Of a stretch of DNA of 64,000 nt, positions 18,258 through 25,604 are shown piece by piece. A program made the position numbers and the translations under genes. Position 1 is the stretch's first letter. Each line of letters opens with the position of its first letter. The notes under the pieces are model-generated. The model ran no database searches. It had not been told where the DNA came from and saw only the letters and a list, made by a program, of their open reading frames with translations. Source of the DNA: Laspinema sp. D2d (GTDB lineage Bacteria > Cyanobacteriota > Cyanobacteriia > Cyanobacteriales > Laspinemataceae); contig NZ_JAMXFC010000003.1 of the NCBI RefSeq assembly GCF_025370755.1, positions 1 through 64,000 on the forward strand. Direction: 5' to 3'.

Positions 18258-18587
18258 TCACTCCGGTGAAACAGCCTCTGGAGAATCCCCAGGGGTTAGA
18301 TGCGGCGTAGTCGGTTCCACCAGTAGGGTAATGTTATGGCGTCCCACCACATACACAACTTCACCGGGACTTAGGGTAATCTGATGGGGACATAAGGCGG
18401 GCCACCAGGAATGTTGAAACCGCACTCTTCCTCCAAAATAGGGAACGATGGTTTCATCGACGATCGCCCGTTTAACAGACTCAGCGATCACCGCTTCCGA
18501 GTTAATCGGAGCGCTTTGAGTATTCTTGCGGTCTCTTCGGGGAAAAAACCGTTGACCGAACAGCCATTGGAACCCATAGAACTTCAT
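18258..18587 (-). CDS. Small NfeD-like protein
   Basis: A 109-residue protein. The segment GRVRFQHSWWPALCPHQITL followed by SPGEVVYVVGRHNITLLVEP (about residues 51-91) matches the beta-barrel C-terminal domain of NfeD-like proteins. The membrane and serine-protease parts of full NfeD are absent, as in many short cyanobacterial homologs. Of several possible starts I take the ATG at 18587 (MKFYGFQWLFG), because GGGAGGA lies 9 bp upstream; ATG 18605 has no such signal. The role is unknown; NfeD domains are usually associated with stomatin-like membrane proteins, and none is visible nearby. Confidence 0.75.
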   Translation of the reverse strand: MKFYGFQWLFGQRFFPRRDRKNTQSAPINSEAVIAESVKRAIVDETIVPYFGGRVRFQHSWWPALCPHQITLSPGEVVYVVGRHNITLLVEPTTPHLTPGDSPEAVSPE

Positions 18588-18830
18588 TCGATGCCATCCT
18601 CCCATCAAAGATACCGATCGCGGTAGGGCCTTCGCTATCAGCCCAGGATACTCATGAGGGGCGATCGCCCTCTAAGTGCTTTATTAGGATGAATGGCTCA
18701 AAAATATGCAGGGTTCCGGTCCTGATCCAAGGCATTTTTGCATAATTGGCGATGGACTATCCTAGTAAATCTTTAGAACCCAAAAACGACGGCTTTCCGT
18801 GAGCTAACGATTCGCGAACCGAGAACGAGA

Positions 18831-20696
18831 ATGTTAAGTCCATCGAACCCCAACCCGATTCCTACCCCACCCCGGCGTTCCCCTAACGTCAACCAATTTT
18901 CGTCCTATCTCAGATCAAATCATGAAGGGGGGCGCTGGGTGCTGGAATGGAAAACTGAACCGCGTTTAAGACGTAATTTTCAATTATATATAACCCAAGA
19001 CCCAAACTTTGCTAAGTTGTGCGATCGCCGTGAAGATGGGATGGGATTAGAACAGTTCTGGATTGCCCTTGCCCTAGATCCCCCGCCTCCGCAACGGTGG
19101 GAACCGCCTGATCGTCAGCAACTGGCATTCCAGCATTTAGCCAGTTATTATGAACCGATTTGTCATAAAGCAGCGCGGGCGATCGTGGACACTCATTCTC
19201 AAATCTTATGGGAAGATGCCTTTACCATCGCCCGACTTTGGCTACAAAAACAAGATAAATTGGCCGAAGTTTTAAGAAAATATCAACCCAATGGACCGGC
19301 ACAATTTTCTACTTATTTACAATCGGTTTTAATGCGCACCATTAAATCTGAAACTGATGTGGGTCGTTACTCTTACTGGCGGTTATTGTGTAAAGCCCCG
19401 GACTATGAAATAGCCCAGGCTTTAGAATCGGTTTACCTGGGAACCGACCAAATTCCCCAACTTTTATTAGCCCGAAAATACTTTAAAAAAGTTTATATAG
19501 CGAATCGAATTAATGGAGGAGACAGAAGAAAGGGGGAAATTTGGCCTACACCCCAAGGGGAAGATTTTGCGGAAACGGCTAACTTTTATAATGCCCAAAG
19601 ACTCTTGCGTTCAGCTTTGCCGGAAGTGGCAGCGAATCCGCCTAGCAATGGAGAACAGATTGAATCTTGGATGCACTGTTGTCTGAAGGCATTAAAAGAT
19701 AAAAGAGAACGAGAACATAATCGGAGTTCAATTGAGGAACTTCAGCAACAACAGGGACTCGAAATACCTGACCCCAATCCAGAATCAGAAGAGGCTATCC
19801 TGGAGGAAGGTTTTGAAGAAGATTGCCCAGATTCTCCCCAGAGTCAGATCCATCGGATCCATAAGTTATTTGAAACCGAACTCAGAGGATGCAGCAGTAT
19901 TCTGGAAATTCAACTAGGCGATCGCCCGGTATTGATTGATCCAGATCGGATTCTACTATTGAAATATGGAATCGGACTGACTCAAAATCAAATTGGTGAG
20001 TTGCTGAGGCTTCATCAATCTAGCGTAAATCGCAAACTCAAAACCTATAAAGCCCGTCTTTTGAGTGCTTTAACTCAATTAAGTCAACCGGAAGCGAGGT
20101 CAATGGAGTCTGTACAAGGGTGGTTACAGAAAAATTTTTTATCCCCTAATCGAAGGGATTTGATTGCGCAAGCGTTAGTAGAAGCAATCAAGACGTTAAA
20201 ATTTGAGGACCGAGAACTATTGTCCTTACGATATGGACAGAAAGTGACGGTGGAACAAATTGGCGATCGCCTCGCACTCCCGCTAGATCAAGTCCAATTT
20301 AATCTGAGTCATATTGAAAGTCAGTTGCATAAATATTTATTCACTACCCTAAAGAATTGGATAAAGCAGTATGTAGACAAGTGGCTTTATGACTTTTACA
20401 AAACCGCCTTAAACCACACCTTAAACCAAGGCTTTAATTTGCTTTCTCCCGATATCCAGAAAAATTTGGAATTTTACTACACCTATCGGGTTTCGCTAGA
20501 AACGATGACTGAGGGAGTAGGGCGAGATGAACAAAGGGTACATGACTTATTTTGGGAAGGAATTTGTCAATTAGAAACTTACTTGCTACAGGAGCTTTCG
20601 GAGGTCATTAAACTGCCTCTGGGGACCCGAATTGAACGTCAGAAAATCACTCAGTTGATAGAAGACTGGTTAAAAAACTTAGAGAGATCGGATTAA
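18831..20696 (+). CDS. Divergent sigma-70-like protein with repeated HTH modules
   Basis: A 621-residue protein that begins with a Pro-rich N-terminus. About residues 100-200 resemble sigma region 2 (ILWEDAFTIARLWLQK, then QFSTYLQSVLMRTIKSE). Three later segments look like region 4 helix-turn-helix modules: about 369-417 (LLLKYGIGLTQNQIGELLRL), 440-503 (LLSLRYGQKVTVEQIGDRLA) and, more weakly, 546-590 (ETMTEGVGRDEQRVHDLF). Region 1.1 and a typical -10 recognition helix were not seen. It could be an alternative sigma factor or a sigma-derived regulator. It leads an operon with DUF1822 (13 bp apart), CHAT-CHASE2 and DUF928, so it probably controls or serves that system. No clear promoter was found upstream. 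Confidence 0.8.
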   Translation: MLSPSNPNPIPTPPRRSPNVNQFSSYLRSNHEGGRWVLEWKTEPRLRRNFQLYITQDPNFAKLCDRREDGMGLEQFWIALALDPPPPQRWEPPDRQQLAFQHLASYYEPICHKAARAIVDTHSQILWEDAFTIARLWLQKQDKLAEVLRKYQPNGPAQFSTYLQSVLMRTIKSETDVGRYSYWRLLCKAPDYEIAQALESVYLGTDQIPQLLLARKYFKKVYIANRINGGDRRKGEIWPTPQGEDFAETANFYNAQRLLRSALPEVAANPPSNGEQIESWMHCCLKALKDKREREHNRSSIEELQQQQGLEIPDPNPESEEAILEEGFEEDCPDSPQSQIHRIHKLFETELRGCSSILEIQLGDRPVLIDPDRILLLKYGIGLTQNQIGELLRLHQSSVNRKLKTYKARLLSALTQLSQPEARSMESVQGWLQKNFLSPNRRDLIAQALVEAIKTLKFEDRELLSLRYGQKVTVEQIGDRLALPLDQVQFNLSHIESQLHKYLFTTLKNWIKQYVDKWLYDFYKTALNHTLNQGFNLLSPDIQKNLEFYYTYRVSLETMTEGVGRDEQRVHDLFWEGICQLETYLLQELSEVIKLPLGTRIERQKITQLIEDWLKNLERSD

Positions 20697-20709
20697 GGAG
20701 AACTAGAAA

Positions 20710-22179
20710 ATGAACTTTAAAAATCAGGAAGGAAATCAGTCATCAGTTCCAACAAATTCAGAAGGAATGTGTTTTAAAATTGCTCCGGATGACCAAAAAC
20801 AGGCATGGGAAATAGCCGATCGCCACTCGAACACAATCACACGATATCAAGCCTATCTCAATTGGCTCACCGTCAAAACTCTCTTACCCTGGTTTGAAGC
20901 ATGGGCACAAGAGGAAGGATTACCCGCCCCAGAGATTTGGCCCCCCGCAAAACAACTCGTTCAGAGTTTAGAATTGGTCAACGGCACTGCAATTGAGTTA
21001 AATTCAACTCGATTTATCCTCATCCCAATGGATGAAATTGAGTCGGACTTTCTGGATGTTCCACAGGAGTGGGTAGATCATCCAAACTGGCTAGGGGATT
21101 ATTATCTGCCCATTATTGTCAGTTTAGATGGGGATGAGGATGATTGTTGGATACAAATCCCAGGATTTGGCACTCATAAACAGGTAAAAACTGAAGGAAA
21201 CTATGATAAAAATACCCGAACTTATGGATTGGAAATGACCGATTTAATCCCAGACTTAACGGTGATGGAAATAACACGGGGACTCCAGGTGCAAGAACCG
21301 ATTTTATCTTTACCACCCCTATCGGAAGTCGAAGCAAAAAAGTGGGTGGAAATTTTGGGGAATCCATCAATTTATTCTCCCAGACTGCAAGGGGAAATTT
21401 CGTTTGAAACCTGGGCTGCTTTGTTAGATAATCAGGAATGGCGGCAGCACCTGTGCGATCGCCGGATGGGAAAAAACCCAGATGTTGTCTCCCATCAACC
21501 TTTACAGGAGTTAAGACAATGGTTACATCCCGTAATGGAGGAAGGATTGGCGGCGATTTCCGGGGTATGGCAACAGTTTGAGGCATTGTTTGTACCTCCG
21601 ACACCCGTCGCAGTGCGTGGAAAACGTGAGACAATCCAGGCGATCGCGCCGGTGATTCGGTTGTTGCAACCGGACGAATTAGAGCAAACTCGTCGTCATG
21701 CGGCAGGAGTTTTAGGGGAACTTGGATTTGGTAATTCTGAGGCGATCGCTGCTTTAACTCAATTGTTGCATACCGCCCGGGATGAGGAAACCCGTTGGCA
21801 AGCTGCACTGAGTTTAGGTAAAATTAGTCCCGGACATCCTCAAGCAGGCATCAGAAAAGCCCGATACCTAGATTGGGGAATGTCTCTCCAAGGTCATTCT
21901 GTGGCTTTAATTGTGGCAATTATGCCCAAGAGTGATGACAAATTAGGGATACATCTCCAAGTCCAACCGACTTCATCGGGGAAGTTGCCCCCCCATTTAA
22001 AATTGAGCGTTCTCTCGGCATCAGAAGAAACCATCCGAGAAGCTGAATCCAGAGGCGATCGCACTGGAGAAGGTCAAGACAACTTAATTCAATTGAGGTT
22101 TAGTCCGCCTCCCGGTACTCACTTTCGCGTCAGGGTATCCCTAAAAGAATCGAGTATTACGGAGGATTTTATCGCCTAA
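20710..22179 (+). CDS. DUF1822 family protein with HEAT-like segment
   Basis: A 489-residue soluble protein of the cyanobacterial DUF1822 family. The N-terminal part (about residues 15-110) has the family pattern: RYQAYLNWLTVKTLLPWFEA, later ELNSTRFILIP and VPQEWVDHPNWLGDYY. At about residues 310-375 a short HEAT-repeat-like helical segment occurs (RRHAAGVLGELGFGNSEAIA, then ETRWQAALSLGKI). The C-terminus is beta-rich. AAGGAG precedes the ATG at a good distance. DUF1822 genes habitually lie next to sigma-like and CHASE2 genes in cyanobacteria; the function is not known. The HEAT part suggests a protein-protein adaptor. Confidence 0.85.
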   Translation: MNFKNQEGNQSSVPTNSEGMCFKIAPDDQKQAWEIADRHSNTITRYQAYLNWLTVKTLLPWFEAWAQEEGLPAPEIWPPAKQLVQSLELVNGTAIELNSTRFILIPMDEIESDFLDVPQEWVDHPNWLGDYYLPIIVSLDGDEDDCWIQIPGFGTHKQVKTEGNYDKNTRTYGLEMTDLIPDLTVMEITRGLQVQEPILSLPPLSEVEAKKWVEILGNPSIYSPRLQGEISFETWAALLDNQEWRQHLCDRRMGKNPDVVSHQPLQELRQWLHPVMEEGLAAISGVWQQFEALFVPPTPVAVRGKRETIQAIAPVIRLLQPDELEQTRRHAAGVLGELGFGNSEAIAALTQLLHTARDEETRWQAALSLGKISPGHPQAGIRKARYLDWGMSLQGHSVALIVAIMPKSDDKLGIHLQVQPTSSGKLPPHLKLSVLSASEETIREAESRGDRTGEGQDNLIQLRFSPPPGTHFRVRVSLKESSITEDFIA

Positions 22180-22221
22180 ATCAGCACAAGTCAAGTTTAT
22201 TTAATAGGGGAGTCCTGCTCG

Positions 22222-24687
22222 ATGGGAATTACACTCGTTTTAAAACTGGTCTCCAGTGATATCAATCCAGGATTTACCGTCTGGTTACAAGTTAGAAATG
22301 ACCCCGAAGGTTTATGCTTGCTCGAACGAGTGGGCTATTTACCGGCTGACCCAGAGTTAGAAAACCTCTATCAAGATTGGCAGATCAGTTTTAGAAATTT
22401 AATTAATGGAGGTAGAAATAGCTGGGATCAAGAATGGGAAATTGATGATATTCCCCCCAATATTTCTAGGGATGATGATTTTGAGGCTTGCCGAAAATAT
22501 ATCCGTCTGTTAGAAGAGAATATGGAACACTGGTTAGATTCTTGTACCGATCGCGGATGGCAAGAAATCCAGCAAGACATCCCGTTTTATTTAGGGAAGC
22601 ATTCCCCTGAAGTTCGCCTGGTGATTCAATCGGATTCTCAACTGTGGAAACTCCCTTGGTTAACCTGGAATTTATTAAAAAAATTTGACTCGCAGTCCGG
22701 GACAGAACAGATAGGAATTGGGTTTAGTCCTGTTGAGTATAAAAAGCTAGAATCCCTTAATCGGGGGGAAAGGCAGGGGAATTTTGTGCGAATTTTGGCG
22801 GTGTTTGGAAGTGATAACCATCTGGATTTAGAACCGGACCGGATGGCCCTTCAGCAGCTTACCGAAGCAGAAGTAGAAACCTTAAATAAACCCACCGGGA
22901 GGAAATTAATTGAGAAACTCCGGGATCCGCAAGGATGGGATGTTTTTTGTTTTTCCGGGCATAGCCAAACCAAAGGCAAAGATGGAATTATTTATATTAA
23001 TGAGACCGAAAATTTAGAACTTCGGCAATTTCAAGAGGCGTTAAAGACAGCGATTCGTCAGGGATTAAAGCTGGCAATTTTCAACTCTTGTGATGGATTG
23101 GGATTAGCGGAAAAGCTGGCGGGATTGCAACTGCCGGTGGCGATCGTCATGAAAGAACCCGTTCCAGATTCAGTAGCTCAGTGTTTTTTAAAAGTATTTT
23201 TGAGCGAATATGCCTCCGGTGTACCTTTATATACTGCTGTGAGGCGATCGCAAGCTCAATTAGAATACTTTCCCCAATATCCGGGTTGTAGCAGCTTACC
23301 CATTATCTGTCAAAATCCCGCAGAAGTACCACCGACTTGGGCGGAGTTATCGCAACGCAAACCGATTGTACCCCCTCCAGAGATTTCACCCCAGGTATCT
23401 CCAGTCCCCTGGGTGAAATCCCCCAGTCTGCGATGGCAAAAACTGCGGCGCACATTGGCGGCAAGTTTTGCGATCGCTCTCTTCGTCCTGAGCGCCCAAT
23501 GGCACGGCAAGCTACAAACCCTTGAATTGTATGCGTTTGACCATTTAATGCGCCAGCTTCCCTCAGAAAATCGTGATACTCGACTTTTACTCATCGGAGC
23601 CAATACCGATGATCTTCGGCGGTATGGCTATCCTATACCCGATTCTATCTTAGCACAATTAATAGAAAAAATAAATCAGTATCATCCAGCAGCGATCGGG
23701 CTAAATATTACTCGTGAGGTTCCGATAGAAAATGTCAATTATCCGGGCGGACATGAGGCACTTCTTACCCAGCTTAATTCCTTTCAAGACAATGTGGTTT
23801 CAGTCTGTAATAATGGTAATAATTTAGGTGAAAGCACAAAACCTTTATCGGGCATCCAGGATCCAGAAAAGCAGGTTGGTTTTATAGATTTATATAGAGA
23901 TCAAGATTTTACACAAACAAAGGAACTCCGGCGCTATCTGTTATCTACGAGAAGTAATCCTCTTCCCTGGGAAAGTCATTGTGTTACGCCTTATTCTTTA
24001 GCCTTGCAATTATTTGAACGGTATTTAAGATATCATTATTCCCCAATTGATATCGAGACACCCCATACAAATTGGAAATTTGGCTCTTTCTTAATTCCTT
24101 CACTTGTCAATCGCACGGGAGGATATCAGAACTTGAAAGGATATGGTTTAGGTAGTCAAATTTTGATTCGCTATCGCAAAACTAGAAATATCAATCAGAT
24201 TGGTCGCCAAATTAGTATCCAAGATGTGCTACAACAGACGAATGCTTTTGAACCCGAAGACATTTCAGGCAAGGTCGTTTTCATCGGAGTAACTGACCCA
24301 ATTGTACAAAAATTATTCTTGACCCCTTATGGTGACGTCAACCAGTTAAGTATTCACGCTCATGTTGTCAGTCAGCTAATCAGTGCATTTGAGGGTCAAC
24401 TAGAGGGAAAAAATCAGCGACCTTTAATTTGGTGGTGGCCTCAATGGGTTAATATGCTGTGGATAGTAGGATGGTCATTCCTGGGGGGATTGCTCATCTG
24501 GTTGTTTCCTCAACCCGTCCCACAATGGATTGCTATTAGTAGTACCATTCTCGTTTTATATGGAATTTGCTGGATTGTCTTGACTCAAGGCGGTTGGATT
24601 CCTTTGGTTCCCGCTATCCTCACTTTGGTTGGTCCTACTATGATTTTCACCGGATTGACCCTCTCTAAAATCAAGTCATTCGAGTAA
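22222..24687 (+). CDS. CHAT-CHASE2 membrane protein
   Basis: An 821-residue protein. The N-terminal cytosolic half (to about residue 390) carries a CHAT caspase-like fold with the probable catalytic dyad His247 (FCFSGHSQ) and Cys290 (FNSCDGLG). A membrane helix (about 408-426) leads to a periplasmic CHASE2 sensor domain (about 430-715), then three C-terminal helices (starting about WVNMLWIVGWSFLGG, WIAISSTILVLYGI and VPAILTLVGPTMIF). The usual CHASE2 order puts a kinase or cyclase after the helices; here the effector is a protease-like domain in front. GGGGAG precedes the ATG. It is likely an envelope sensor that switches the CHAT domain; substrate unknown. 42 bp behind DUF1822. Confidence 0.88.
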   Translation: MGITLVLKLVSSDINPGFTVWLQVRNDPEGLCLLERVGYLPADPELENLYQDWQISFRNLINGGRNSWDQEWEIDDIPPNISRDDDFEACRKYIRLLEENMEHWLDSCTDRGWQEIQQDIPFYLGKHSPEVRLVIQSDSQLWKLPWLTWNLLKKFDSQSGTEQIGIGFSPVEYKKLESLNRGERQGNFVRILAVFGSDNHLDLEPDRMALQQLTEAEVETLNKPTGRKLIEKLRDPQGWDVFCFSGHSQTKGKDGIIYINETENLELRQFQEALKTAIRQGLKLAIFNSCDGLGLAEKLAGLQLPVAIVMKEPVPDSVAQCFLKVFLSEYASGVPLYTAVRRSQAQLEYFPQYPGCSSLPIICQNPAEVPPTWAELSQRKPIVPPPEISPQVSPVPWVKSPSLRWQKLRRTLAASFAIALFVLSAQWHGKLQTLELYAFDHLMRQLPSENRDTRLLLIGANTDDLRRYGYPIPDSILAQLIEKINQYHPAAIGLNITREVPIENVNYPGGHEALLTQLNSFQDNVVSVCNNGNNLGESTKPLSGIQDPEKQVGFIDLYRDQDFTQTKELRRYLLSTRSNPLPWESHCVTPYSLALQLFERYLRYHYSPIDIETPHTNWKFGSFLIPSLVNRTGGYQNLKGYGLGSQILIRYRKTRNINQIGRQISIQDVLQQTNAFEPEDISGKVVFIGVTDPIVQKLFLTPYGDVNQLSIHAHVVSQLISAFEGQLEGKNQRPLIWWWPQWVNMLWIVGWSFLGGLLIWLFPQPVPQWIAISSTILVLYGICWIVLTQGGWIPLVPAILTLVGPTMIFTGLTLSKIKSFE

Positions 24688-24717
24688 ATTTTTCTAACTT
24701 TTTACCCTATTTTAGTC

Positions 24718-25482
24718 ATGATGAAACTGCCAATTTACTTGTTAGTTACCTTTACCCTTTCCCTCGTCAATCTGGTTAGCGGAACCGCTGCCAGCCGCGC
24801 TGAATTGTGGCAACAACCCCTCTCCCAACTACCCAAACCCCCAGACACGGGAACACCGGAAGGAAATTCCGAACCGGGTACGACTCGTCCCGAATCAGTT
24901 TGTCCGCCTACAGATAAACCCCTGACTGCAATTAATCATGGCAGCGGCAGTGATGTGACGTTGGCAGAATATCCAACCTGGGTATTTTATACCCCCTATT
25001 CTCGCGAGACTGTTAGTTCCCTGGAATTTTTTCTTTATGATGAAACCGAACGTCAAACCATTTACAAAACTTCTATCCCTATCGGTGAAACCCCCGGGAT
25101 TCTCCAACTTAAACTTCCGGAACAGCCAGATAATGCTTTAGAAGTAAATCAAACCTATCGATGGTATTTGATTGCCTATTGTTCCGAAAATCGTGACGAT
25201 GGTCCAGACGTGGAAATTGACGGATGGATTTATCGGCAACCTATGACAGAGGAGTTAGAAGCTCAGTTACAAAATCCCACGATTCTGCCTTATTTGACTT
25301 ATATCAAAGAAGGAATTTGGTATGATGCTGTCCGGGATATTAGTCAAATTTATGCGGCAGATTCTCAGAATCAAGCTTTTGAAAATGCCTGGGAAACTCT
25401 GTTACAAGTTTTAGGCCGATCGCATTTAATTCAAGAACCTTTTCTTTCACCTATGGGGAGTTTTGGAGATACAGAAGAATAA
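24718..25482 (+). CDS. DUF928 family exported protein
   Basis: A 254-residue protein with a signal peptide (MMKLPIYLLVTFTLSLVNLV, cleavage probably near residue 28), a low-complexity Pro/Thr-rich linker, and then the DUF928 domain from about residue 75: LAEYPTWVFYTPYSRETVSS, ETERQTIYKTSIPI, VNQTYRWYLIAYCSENRDD and a helical end (TYIKEGIWYDAVRDISQIY). Predicted periplasmic or outer-membrane associated. DUF928 is a cyanobacterial family of unknown function that usually neighbours CHAT/CHASE2 genes. Last gene of the rightward operon, 30 bp behind CHAT-CHASE2 and convergent with the TPR-CHAT gene. Two adjacent ATGs (24718, 24721) are possible starts. Confidence 0.85.
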   Translation: MMKLPIYLLVTFTLSLVNLVSGTAASRAELWQQPLSQLPKPPDTGTPEGNSEPGTTRPESVCPPTDKPLTAINHGSGSDVTLAEYPTWVFYTPYSRETVSSLEFFLYDETERQTIYKTSIPIGETPGILQLKLPEQPDNALEVNQTYRWYLIAYCSENRDDGPDVEIDGWIYRQPMTEELEAQLQNPTILPYLTYIKEGIWYDAVRDISQIYAADSQNQAFENAWETLLQVLGRSHLIQEPFLSPMGSFGDTEE

Positions 25483-25512
25483 TTTACAGTTTTTCGAGAA
25501 ATCGTCAAGATT

Positions 25513-25578
25513 AGAAACCGGGTTTCTCTACAAAGTCTCTGCTAATCAGCAGGTATCTGACTTAGAAACCCGGTTTCT
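25513..25578. repeat. Composite palindromic element between convergent genes
   Basis: AGAAACCGGGTTTCT (25513-25527) and AGAAACCCGGTTTCT (25564-25578) are exact reverse complements, and each is itself nearly palindromic. Between them a small hairpin CTGCT-AATC-AGCAG occurs (25539-25552). The architecture matches the element at 46301-46366. Position between convergent stops suggests a terminator, and T-rich sequence follows on the + strand. Confidence 0.8.
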
Positions 25579-25604
25579 TTACCTCTGCATTTAAACCCCC
25601 AAAT

